A stretch of DNA of 64,000 nt. Origin: CAILUG01 sp038125665. Lineage in GTDB: Bacteria; Pseudomonadota; Gammaproteobacteria; Pseudomonadales; Pseudohongiellaceae. Location: the NCBI GenBank assembly GCA_038125665.1, contig JAYPEI010000006.1:1-64000 (forward strand), read 5' to 3'. A program made the translations under genes and the position numbers. Positions 33,834-41,666 of this stretch are shown here, in pieces. The first letter of the stretch is position 1. Each line of letters opens with the position of its first letter. The notes beneath the pieces are model-generated. The model was not told where the DNA came from. It did not search any database and saw only the letters and a program-made list of their open reading frames with translations.

Positions 33834-35077
33834 CATTTAATTTGGGGTAAATCCTGCCAACGTGTTGTATAACGTGGTGAGAGAAGGTCTCGTCGCATCT
33901 GCCAGTGTGTATCGATCCCTGATGAAGCGAGTTGTATGCTATGCTTACCATAACGACTATTGATCTTATCTATGACTTGCATTACTGAAAAGCTCTGTGT
34001 CTTTTGTGCAGCACCGAAGAGATCTTGTTGCTCAAAGTGACGAGGACGAAGTTCTAACAACCCAACACCACATTTTTTATAACGCAAACCTTTGCGGTAC
34101 ATATAAACTAAGACTTCAGTCGCCTGATGCACGATAAGCCGTGTATCGTTGGTAGCGTAAGGAAGCTGTCTTAGTAGTTGTCGGCGATGAGGGGCAGACT
34201 GGTCGTCAGTAGATTCCAAATATACCCATAGTAGCTGACAAAGACTATCTTGTTGCCGCAGTTTTTCACAGGCTCTTTCTGCATAGCGACTAGTAGCTTG
34301 TTGCAGCTCAGTAAGCTCAGTTATTTTATAGCTAAATGAGCGACTACAAAGGATTTCCTGACGCGGCTCTGGGACTGGTTCAAGATTCATGCAAGGTTCC
34401 CCATTGAGCTCTCTGACAGTGCGTTCTAGCACTACGCTGAAATGTTTGCGAAGCCATTTAGGATCACTTTGAGCCAGACTAAGTGCAGTGTCTATACCCA
34501 GGACTTGCAGGCGTGCTGCAAGACGACTCCCCACACCCCAGATATCTTGTGGAGTAAAGCGAGCCAGTAACCATTGCCATTTATGAGCTTCATCTAGCAC
34601 ACACACACCCTGGAGTTTGGGAATTTTCTTTGCTGCACGATTGGCGAGTTTTGCTAAAGTTTTTGTGGGTGCAATACCTACACAAACTGGCATGCCTACT
34701 TGTTGCCACAAATCAGCCTTGATTTGCTTGCCACGCTTGTGTAGATCTTTCCCGCTTAGTTGTAGGAAGGCTTCATCAATGGAGTAAACCTCTAGTGCCT
34801 CTGCATATTCCTCTAAAAGGTGCATGACACGGCGGGAAATATCACCATACAGTTCGTAGTTACTACTAAAAACATGACAACCTAGGCGCGTAACCTGTTC
34901 TCGAACTTGAAAGAAAGGAACGAGATCTGGGATCTGTAAAGTTTTGGCCTCTTTATTACGCGCGATGATACAGCCATCATTATTAGACAACACAATGACA
35001 GGTTTGCCACGCAGGTCTGGTCGAAAAATCTGCTCACAAGAGGCGTAGAAAGAGTTGCAGTCTACAAGTGCGTACAT
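33830..35077 (-). CDS. umuC: DNA polymerase V catalytic subunit UmuC
   Basis: A 415-residue Y-family polymerase for translesion synthesis in the SOS response. Catalytic acidic residues lie in ALVDCNSFYASCE (Asp6) and YSIDEAFLQLSG; VCVGIAPTKTLAKLANRAAK and the HhH region DIWGVGSRLAARL follow, then the little-finger domain and a C-terminal part bearing the UmuC-specific tail. It acts with cleaved UmuD dimers. ATG 35077 overlaps the end of umuD by 16 nt, so the two are co-translated. Confidence 0.96.
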   Translation of the reverse strand: MYALVDCNSFYASCEQIFRPDLRGKPVIVLSNNDGCIIARNKEAKTLQIPDLVPFFQVREQVTRLGCHVFSSNYELYGDISRRVMHLLEEYAEALEVYSIDEAFLQLSGKDLHKRGKQIKADLWQQVGMPVCVGIAPTKTLAKLANRAAKKIPKLQGVCVLDEAHKWQWLLARFTPQDIWGVGSRLAARLQVLGIDTALSLAQSDPKWLRKHFSVVLERTVRELNGEPCMNLEPVPEPRQEILCSRSFSYKITELTELQQATSRYAERACEKLRQQDSLCQLLWVYLESTDDQSAPHRRQLLRQLPYATNDTRLIVHQATEVLVYMYRKGLRYKKCGVGLLELRPRHFEQQDLFGAAQKTQSFSVMQVIDKINSRYGKHSIQLASSGIDTHWQMRRDLLSPRYTTRWQDLPQIKC

Positions 35078-35493
35078 AATTGATTAACCACGTGAATCAC
35101 AACACCAATCAGCTGACAGTCTGATTCTTCCGTGATAGAAATTGGAGCATAACTAAGATTAGCTGAGCGTAATAGTCGTGCTTTTTTATCTAGAATTTTA
35201 CAAGTATGTTCACCATTAATGGCTGCTATGACAATGTCCCCATCGTGTGGAGTAATAGCTCGATCAACTATAAGTAAAGAGCGATCAAGAATGCCAGCAT
35301 TAACCATCGAGTTACCATGAGCACGAGCAAAAAAAGTAGCGGAAGGATGTTTTATCAGATGCTCATTAAGATCTAACCAGTCTTCTATATAATCATCAGC
35401 TGGAGAGGGAAATCCTGCAGGCACTTTGCTAGAAAACAACGGTAAACGTAGACCCTGCTCAGGCTGTTTCCTATCTATTAGAGTCACTTTCAT
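35062..35493 (-). CDS. umuD: UmuD translesion polymerase accessory protein
   Basis: A 143-residue LexA-like self-cleaving protein. The N-terminal arm ends in PAGFPSPADDYIE, where cleavage would be at Ala26-Gly27 (E. coli has Cys-Gly). The catalytic Ser62 lies in HGNSMV and Lys99 in HTCKIL, so the protease is intact. After RecA-stimulated cleavage UmuD' joins UmuC as DNA polymerase V. No canonical LexA box (CTGT-N8-ACAG) is visible upstream; an 8-2-8 palindrome is (see separate entry). Start ATG 35493. Confidence 0.96.
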   Translation of the reverse strand: MKVTLIDRKQPEQGLRLPLFSSKVPAGFPSPADDYIEDWLDLNEHLIKHPSATFFARAHGNSMVNAGILDRSLLIVDRAITPHDGDIVIAAINGEHTCKILDKKARLLRSANLSYAPISITEESDCQLIGVVIHVVNQLCTHL

Positions 35494-35548
35494 AGTATTT
35501 ATAGCGAGAATTTGAGCGATTACTTAGCTTGTAAGTGTGCGTTAGGAT

Positions 35549-35566
35549 AAGCTTGCTTGCAAGCTT
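35549..35566. repeat. Perfect palindrome upstream of umuDC
   Basis: AAGCTTGC-TT-GCAAGCTT, an 8-bp perfect inverted repeat around a 2-nt centre, 56 nt before the umuD ATG and about 100 nt after the GST stop. It could be a repressor operator or a hairpin ending the GST transcript; no U-run follows on either strand. Confidence 0.4.
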
Positions 35567-35664
35567 CAATCGAGTTGTTTGCTCATCAATATCAGATATT
35601 CTCGGCAAGTCTCTAGGGAGGTAGCCCCGGGCTGTCTATGGCTCAGAAATGTTTATAGCTCGGT

Positions 35665-36318
35665 TTAACTAACTTGTTGAAATAAAAAGGCGCCATGCTC
35701 AATCTCAGCCTCATGTAACCAATTTTGTACTTCAGGGTGAGCCAGTAGAGCCTGTTGGTACTCACGAGCAGGTTGTGTGAGAACCGCGCCATAGCTTTCA
35801 AGAGTAATAGCAAAAGGAGCTAAAAAGGAGTCGACGATAGAGAATTTACCAAGTAGCCAGCACCCTCCATCACCGAATTGACGGCGACAGCATTGCATAA
35901 TTGAATCAAGACGAGCGATTTCTCGTGATAATCGAGCATCTGGTTGTCGTAACTGATAACGGTGGCAGTCTAATGGCCATTGTTCCCAAAAATAACTAAA
36001 GTCGGCATGAAGCTCTGCACAGATAGAGCGAGCGACTGCTCGCTTTTTCTGATGCGAGGGCCAAGCACGGCCCTCTAAGAAGGTCTCGTTTAGGTATTCA
36101 CAAATAGGTAAAGGATCCCACACTTTGATTGAGCCATGCTCAAGAACGGGTAATTGTAGGGAGGGGGAACTTAAGCCAAGTTCTTCAATAGATTTGCCGC
36201 GCAGTAGATCAATACGGATTTCCGTGTAACTGAGACCAAACTCTCGTAATAATAACCAAGCAGGTAAGCAGCGATGTGAGAAGCTGCGATTACCAGTAAT
36301 CAGTTGTGGTTTGAGCAT
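35665..36318 (-). CDS. Glutathione S-transferase family protein
   Basis: A 217-residue GST with an N-terminal thioredoxin-like domain (LITGNRSFSHRCLPAWLLLREFG, then LQLPVLEHGSIKVWDPLPICEYL, carrying the cis-Pro and the D/E-S-like glutathione contact) and a helical C-terminal domain ending GAFLFQ. The SFSHR stretch resembles the zeta/beta-like bacterial groups; the catalytic residue may be Ser12 or Ser14. Substrate unknown. AGAGGA precedes ATG 36318. It is 41 nt downstream of pdsO on the same strand and may be co-transcribed with it, without a clear shared role. Confidence 0.82.
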   Translation of the reverse strand: MLKPQLITGNRSFSHRCLPAWLLLREFGLSYTEIRIDLLRGKSIEELGLSSPSLQLPVLEHGSIKVWDPLPICEYLNETFLEGRAWPSHQKKRAVARSICAELHADFSYFWEQWPLDCHRYQLRQPDARLSREIARLDSIMQCCRRQFGDGGCWLLGKFSIVDSFLAPFAITLESYGAVLTQPAREYQQALLAHPEVQNWLHEAEIEHGAFLFQQVS

Positions 36319-36359
36319 ATTTTCCTCTTGAATATTTTCTACTTGAAGTGGTGCGGGTG

Positions 36360-37136
36360 TTAGGGTGTCTGTGTCAGTAACTGAGCATTACTCACAGAGA
36401 GCTTTAGCTGTACACGGCGTTCATAGAACAACCCCTCGATATCTTCAGCGTTATATCGTGCACTAGTTTCACCATGGGCTTCCCGTTGTAGTCGCTGAAT
36501 ACTGATACCATAGCTTTTCAGTTGGGCTATAACGCTGTTTATGCGTGCAACAGACAACAAGAGATTGCCTTGTTCCTTACCACGAGGATCTGCAAAACCT
36601 TGAACAGTAATAGTCGCTTCAGGATGTTTTGCTGCCAGTTTGGCGAAAGTTTGAAGAGACTCTATGTAATGGGGCTCTAGGATTTCAGAGTTGGTACGAA
36701 AATATAGTGTTAGCTCTCCAGCTTCGCAGCACTCACTTGGTGAAGCCTGCGACGAGTTAGAAGCCAGTTGTTGGCGTTGATGCTGTAATTCATTGGTTAA
36801 TGCTAAGTTGGTCCTTTCGAGCTGAGTCAATTCAGCCAGAGTAGCAGCTAATTCAGATTGCAACATTTTACTTCTTTTGGCCTGATGTAGCTTGTTGCCT
36901 AGCCAGCCGCCACTGGTTGCCATCACAATGGCACCTGCAGGTCCAGCGGTTATAGCACCTAACGCTATACCGCTTAAAATACCACCGCTTTCATAATCTA
37001 GACGCTCGTTTTCTATAGTTTCAGGTTTTTCAAGCTCATTCTTCGCGCTCAGTGCCTGATGTGGAGTAAAAGCAAAACCACAGAGTATCAAACTGCCTAG
37101 TAGGAAAGTGCTTGTGTTAGAGGTGAAGTGCTTCAT
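36360..37136 (-). CDS. pdsO: PdsO-like OmpA family protein of the dedicated sortase system
   Basis: A 258-residue outer-membrane-associated protein: signal peptide (TFLLGSLILCGFAFTPHQALSA), a glycine-rich zipper segment (GGILSGIALGAITAGPAGAI), a coiled-coil (ELAATLAELTQLERTNLALT), a CC pair, and an OmpA C-terminal peptidoglycan-binding domain (LYFRTNSEILEPH, VQGFADPRGKEQGNLLLSVARI). The layout and its place next to the PdsR/PdsS pair match the sortase-associated OmpA-like PdsO (TIGR03789-type). Start is ATG 37136 with GGGAG 5 nt upstream; the frame extends to a TTG at 37148. It is divergent from pdsR (206-nt gap). No sortase is in the window. Confidence 0.8.
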   Translation of the reverse strand: MKHFTSNTSTFLLGSLILCGFAFTPHQALSAKNELEKPETIENERLDYESGGILSGIALGAITAGPAGAIVMATSGGWLGNKLHQAKRSKMLQSELAATLAELTQLERTNLALTNELQHQRQQLASNSSQASPSECCEAGELTLYFRTNSEILEPHYIESLQTFAKLAAKHPEATITVQGFADPRGKEQGNLLLSVARINSVIAQLKSYGISIQRLQREAHGETSARYNAEDIEGLFYERRVQLKLSVSNAQLLTQTP

Positions 37137-37342
37137 GAGGACTCCCAATATGTTATGGTGAGTACTATTACACCGGAACAGAAGTACAAAGCTAGGACCG
37201 TTCTATGGCAAGGTGCTGATCAATTGTGGCAAAAATCTAGCAAGTGATTTGTACTGCTGCTTAAAGTAAGGTATACGCTGTATAGTAAGCGCAATAAGGG
37301 GCTGAATAAGATGTCTCAGATAAACAAATCGAGTTAAATATT

Positions 37343-38041
37343 GTGAAAAGACGGGTCGCTATCGTCGAAGATGAGGCTGCAATTCGTGAGAATTATGCGG
37401 CTGTATTACGCAAGCAGGGTTATGAACTTGCCCTGTTTGCAAACCGCTCACAAGCTGAAGCTGCTTTTTTGACTCGCCTCCCAGATTTAGCCATCATTGA
37501 TATAGGACTAGAAGACGAGATCGATGGTGGCTTTCTTCTTTGTCAATGGCTGCGGGCACGTTCAAGTACACTTCCTATCATTTTTTTAACGGCAAGAGAT
37601 AACGATGTTGATACTGTTAGTGGCTTGCGTATGGGGGCAGATGACTACCTCACTAAGGATATTAGTCTGCCTCATTTAACCGCACGTATTGCAGCACTGT
37701 TTCGTCGACAAGATGCCATGGAACAGCCAAGTCAAGTTGAAAATCAACTAGCAAGGGGATCGCTACTGATCGATCTCAGCCGCATGGAGGTCAGTTGGAA
37801 AGGACAGAGTGTACAGCTCACTGTCACGGAATTCTGGATGTTGCATGCTTTGGCTAAATTTCCCGGTCATGTAAAAAGTCGTGATGCACTCATGAATGAA
37901 GCACAGATATTTGTAGACAGCAGTACGATTACCTCTCACATGAAACGTATACGCCGAAAATTTCAACAAATTGACTCTGAATTTGACGCAGTAGATACTG
38001 TTTACGGCATGGGTTACCGCTGGCGTCTGGAAGGTAGCTAA
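37343..38041 (+). CDS. pdsR: Response regulator PdsR
   Basis: A 232-residue OmpR-type response regulator: receiver domain with the acidic pocket VEDE, phosphorylation site Asp53 in LAIIDIGLEDEIDGG and Lys105 in DDYLTKDIS, and a C-terminal winged helix ending VDTVYGMGYRW. The sequence matches the proteobacterial dedicated sortase system regulator (TIGR03787-type) by its LEDEIDGGF insertion and its context with PdsS and PdsO. The start is GTG 37343. The kinase gene follows after 3 nt. It probably regulates pdsO and itself from the divergent spacer (inference). Confidence 0.85.
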   Translation: MKRRVAIVEDEAAIRENYAAVLRKQGYELALFANRSQAEAAFLTRLPDLAIIDIGLEDEIDGGFLLCQWLRARSSTLPIIFLTARDNDVDTVSGLRMGADDYLTKDISLPHLTARIAALFRRQDAMEQPSQVENQLARGSLLIDLSRMEVSWKGQSVQLTVTEFWMLHALAKFPGHVKSRDALMNEAQIFVDSSTITSHMKRIRRKFQQIDSEFDAVDTVYGMGYRWRLEGS

Positions 38042-38044
38042 GTC

Positions 38045-40270
38045 GTGTTACGTGCCCGTTTTGGACTCCGCTCGAAACTCCTACTCTTTGCCGCTTTGTT
38101 GCTTATCTTGCCTTGGTTGGGTTACCGCTATATTTTGACTATGGAACAGTATCTGGTGCGTGGACAGCAGCAGGTAGTATTGGGTACAGCCCGAGCTATT
38201 GCGACTTCGCTCAGTGAGCGTCCAGAACTTTTTACCGCTCAAGCAAATTTGGACGGTGATGGTGCCGGCTTATATTTGTATCCGCTGAATATGTCTCTTG
38301 ACGTTCACGACAGCACACTCAACGACTGGCGAAGTTACCAACAATACGAACAGTTTATTAGAGAAGGTTCTGTCCTTCCTAATTCTCTTAATCAGTTGAG
38401 CTCGTTTCGGCAACGGCGTCTCGGTTTGGGGGGCGAGGGGGACCCACTTAATTATTATTATCTTCTTGCACAGTTCGAAAGCCAGCTTTATCTATACTTG
38501 CGAGTGGAAGATCGTTTTCATGTGTTGCGTAAACCAGCAGAAATGCGCTTGGATCGCTCTGACGCATTGCAGTTGGCTTTCATTAATGATCAAGGCAGCT
38601 ACGAAAGACTGCTAATAGCGCCCACTCATACAGGACAATTGGAGGCGTGGCAGGCGACTGCAGACTTCGAAGATCTGAGTGCTAAGTATAGAGACCCGCG
38701 TCTCGAAGGGCAGCTTATTCCCACACGCAACGGCTACGATTATGAACTTACCATTCCGCTAGAAACACTAGGTGAAAAGCTGGCTATCGCTGTTTATGAT
38801 GTAGATTCCGAAGAGCAACGTTCTCTTGACGCCGTAGTTTCAACCTCTGATCTTTCTTCAGCCGACACTTTAGGTAACTTACTTCAGCCTACCTTTGAGT
38901 TGGATCGTATTGTGACCAGTTTGGGTAACACAAGTTTTTTTATACGTGTGATGGATAGGACTCAAAGAGTTCTTATTAGTACGGGCAACTTGTCGTCAGC
39001 TGAAGGTCTCAATTTAACCAGTCCTGTTCCAGAAAATGGTCTATGGTTGTGGATACGTTCTAACTTACTTTATCCAGTGTATGATCTTGTGCTCACTGAA
39101 CCTACTTACCGCTATCTTGATAATTCTTTCACTGAGAATCGTTTAGGAGGGGGCTATGTTATTTCGGCCCTCACAGGGAACCCGCAAGCTGGCTTACTAG
39201 ATACTTCACTGCAAATTACCTCTAACGATGAGTCCGCTCAGGCGAGAGTAATTGAGGCAGCTTGGCCAATTAAAGTAGGACAGGAGATTATAGGGGCAGT
39301 GGTAGTGGATCAAAACATGGCCGGTATCGATAGTTTTCGTAATGAAGCACTCCGTATTTTGATAGACAGCATGCTCGGTATTATTTTGCTCATTACCATG
39401 GCCATGCTGTTATTTGCCAATAAACTATCTCAGCGAATTCGTCAGTTGCGTAATCAAGCAGAGCGTATCTTAGACGATAAAGGTCGATTCACGAATACGA
39501 TAGTGCCTTCTCGAGTCAATGATGAGGTAGGTGACCTTTCCAGAAGTTTTGCTAATATCGTTGACCGTCTTGGACAATATACTCACTACTTGGAAAATAT
39601 GTCTTCACGTCTATCGCATGAATTACGCACTCCGGTAACTGTCGTCCGTTCATCTCTAGAGAATTTAGCAATGCTGACAGATAACAATGAAGCCCATGTT
39701 TTTATTGAACGTGCTGAAGAGGGTATTAAACGGCTTAATTTAATATTATCAAACATGAGTGAGGCGGCACGTCTTGAACAGCTATTGCAGCATGCAGAAC
39801 GAGAGCCTGCGCAGCTTAATCTAATAATTCAGGCTTGTGTGGAAGAGTACAGGCAAATTTATCCTAAAAGCAACTTCACCACTGAGATCAGTCAAGAGCC
39901 TGTTTGTGTTGCTGCTAGCGCTGAGCATATAGCGCAATTAATGGACAAGGTCGTTGCCAACGCGGTTGATTTTGCTTATCCAGAAACCTCTATTCATCTA
40001 ACTTGTAATCTTGATCTTGAAGAGGCAGTTGTGACAGTAAGTAATCATGGGCCGTGGTTAGACCCAGCAATGCAGACACGAATTTTTGATTCTATGATCT
40101 CCGTTCGATCTGAAAAACAGCGAGAAACTCCACATCTTGGCATGGGCTTACACATTGCACGTATGATTGCTGAGTATCATCGTGGTTATATTTATGCTGA
40201 TAACTTACTTGAGGAAGAAGGGGTGATTGTTGTACTACGTCTGCCAACTGAAAAGATTAATAGTCAGTAA
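38045..40270 (+). CDS. pdsS: Sensor histidine kinase PdsS
   Basis: A 741-residue membrane kinase: transmembrane helix about residues 11-29, a very large periplasmic sensor part (30-435) with no family I can name, a second helix (437-458), HAMP (about 459-515), HisKA with phospho-acceptor His525 in SHELRTP, and HATPase with the N box MDKVVANAVDF (633-643) and G box HLGMGLHIARMIAE (697-710). The big sensor region and linkage to pdsR and pdsO match the dedicated sortase system kinase (TIGR03785-type). Start GTG 38045 is 3 nt after the pdsR stop. Its stimulus is unknown. Confidence 0.87.
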   Translation: MLRARFGLRSKLLLFAALLLILPWLGYRYILTMEQYLVRGQQQVVLGTARAIATSLSERPELFTAQANLDGDGAGLYLYPLNMSLDVHDSTLNDWRSYQQYEQFIREGSVLPNSLNQLSSFRQRRLGLGGEGDPLNYYYLLAQFESQLYLYLRVEDRFHVLRKPAEMRLDRSDALQLAFINDQGSYERLLIAPTHTGQLEAWQATADFEDLSAKYRDPRLEGQLIPTRNGYDYELTIPLETLGEKLAIAVYDVDSEEQRSLDAVVSTSDLSSADTLGNLLQPTFELDRIVTSLGNTSFFIRVMDRTQRVLISTGNLSSAEGLNLTSPVPENGLWLWIRSNLLYPVYDLVLTEPTYRYLDNSFTENRLGGGYVISALTGNPQAGLLDTSLQITSNDESAQARVIEAAWPIKVGQEIIGAVVVDQNMAGIDSFRNEALRILIDSMLGIILLITMAMLLFANKLSQRIRQLRNQAERILDDKGRFTNTIVPSRVNDEVGDLSRSFANIVDRLGQYTHYLENMSSRLSHELRTPVTVVRSSLENLAMLTDNNEAHVFIERAEEGIKRLNLILSNMSEAARLEQLLQHAEREPAQLNLIIQACVEEYRQIYPKSNFTTEISQEPVCVAASAEHIAQLMDKVVANAVDFAYPETSIHLTCNLDLEEAVVTVSNHGPWLDPAMQTRIFDSMISVRSEKQRETPHLGMGLHIARMIAEYHRGYIYADNLLEEEGVIVVLRLPTEKINSQ

Positions 40271-40274
40271 AGTA

Positions 40275-40295
40275 ATGCTGTCGACATTACAGCAT
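40275..40295. terminator. Hairpin between convergent pdsS and MATE gene
   Basis: ATGCTGT (40275-40281), 7-nt loop, ACAGCAT (40289-40295), spanning the 16-nt gap and the stop of the MATE gene. It could end both transcripts; there is no U-run, so it is weakly supported. Confidence 0.35.
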
Positions 40296-41663
40296 AACCT
40301 GCTCCAGTCGCTCAGTAGTTCGCCAAGCATGACTCTGTAGACGCCACAAGAAGACCATCACTATTAAGAGAATCATCCCGACAAAGATCCACCAACTCAG
40401 CTTTGGTCCATACCCAGCTACCACAATAAAATAATACTGCAGTCCTAACATCAACCAATGTAGCATCACCGAGGCAGACATACACCAGCGAGTGTCACCT
40501 GCACCTCGTAATACCCCTGAAGCAACTTGTAGAATTCCTTCTAGTAAGACATAACAAGATAAGCCTAGCATCATATAAGAAGCTAATTCTCTAATGCCAT
40601 CAGCATAAGTTTCCTCAAATATAAATAATTCTACCAGTTCATGACGAAATGTTAGAAAAACAGCAAATAAAGTTGCTGAATAGATAATGCCCAATAGATA
40701 GCCGTGTTGCGTCACCGACTTTATCTCATCTAAATTTCGAGCTCCCACAGCTTCACCGGTCATACTCATGATGGCTATATTCAGACCAAGCATAGGGACA
40801 AAAGATAGGATATCCCAGTTAAACACAATGGTCGCAGAGGCTGCAGCTACCACACCATAAGAGTGGAATAGTTGTAAGAAAAAATTAAATGCCGTTATAT
40901 CGAGGAATTGTTCAAAGCCAGACGGAGTACCAAGACGTATGTATCTGCTCATTATTTTTTTGTCAAATCTTAATGAATTAGCAACATAAAATTGTTTGCG
41001 ATGAGTCTTGCCTAAATAGGCTAGCAAATACAGAAGTAGGCTGCATAAGCTACTTAACAAGGTTGCCCACGCTGCTCCAGTTATCCCAAGAGAAGGTAAG
41101 CCTAAGTTACCAAATACTAGGGCCCATGTCAGAGGAATGTTGCAGCAGACACCAAAAACTTCACAAATCATTACCACGCTTGACCTTCCTATCCCGGCAA
41201 AGTACGAGGAAAACACGGTTTTAAAGAGGGCAAAAAGCGCAGCATAAATTAAGACGTCGTAATAATTTTGCTCTAACATGACTTCTTCTGGGGTATGTCC
41301 CGCCCACATGAAAAAGTTACGCACAGGTACGGCTGCCAACAGGATAAGTGGAAGAAAACCACATGCCAGTAGCAAGCCTTGCGTGAGCGCTTTACTACAA
41401 TCCTCCATTTTTTGGGCTCCACGGTACTGAGCTACCAAAGGATTACCATAGGCGAGAATGCCGTTGAAGAGAGCCAGAGTGAAGTACCAGGCTACACCTC
41501 CACCCATTGCGGCAGCCATGTTTAAGGGACTGAGTTGCGCTAGAAACCAACGATCAGTGAAAATCATTAAAGCGAAAGCGCCTTGTGAGATGATCATCGG
41601 CAATGCCAGCAAGATTAGTTGCCGCATTACAGCTGGTATAAATGTCATGCCAAAGACTAACAT
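40287..41663 (-). CDS. MATE family efflux transporter
   Basis: A 458-residue membrane protein with about 12 hydrophobic segments in the MATE two-half layout (LPMIISQGAFALMIFTDRWFLAQLS at the start; GTPSGFEQFLDITAFNFFLQLF in the second half; GEAVGARNLDEIKSVTQHG between). It exports an unknown organic cation or metabolite with Na+ or H+. The start could be ATG 41663 or the internal ATG at 41648. It is 3 nt downstream of the GntR-PurM fusion gene, so the fusion protein probably controls it and the exported molecule may relate to a purine-pathway intermediate (inference). It is only distantly like the MATE gene at 17.6 kb. Confidence 0.87.
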   Translation of the reverse strand: MLVFGMTFIPAVMRQLILLALPMIISQGAFALMIFTDRWFLAQLSPLNMAAAMGGGVAWYFTLALFNGILAYGNPLVAQYRGAQKMEDCSKALTQGLLLACGFLPLILLAAVPVRNFFMWAGHTPEEVMLEQNYYDVLIYAALFALFKTVFSSYFAGIGRSSVVMICEVFGVCCNIPLTWALVFGNLGLPSLGITGAAWATLLSSLCSLLLYLLAYLGKTHRKQFYVANSLRFDKKIMSRYIRLGTPSGFEQFLDITAFNFFLQLFHSYGVVAAASATIVFNWDILSFVPMLGLNIAIMSMTGEAVGARNLDEIKSVTQHGYLLGIIYSATLFAVFLTFRHELVELFIFEETYADGIRELASYMMLGLSCYVLLEGILQVASGVLRGAGDTRWCMSASVMLHWLMLGLQYYFIVVAGYGPKLSWWIFVGMILLIVMVFLWRLQSHAWRTTERLEQVML

Positions 41664-41666
41664 AAT

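Noticed and set aside
35494..35664. A canonical LexA box before umuDC
   Set aside because: No CTGT-N8-ACAG pattern was found in this stretch; only the palindrome reported separately.
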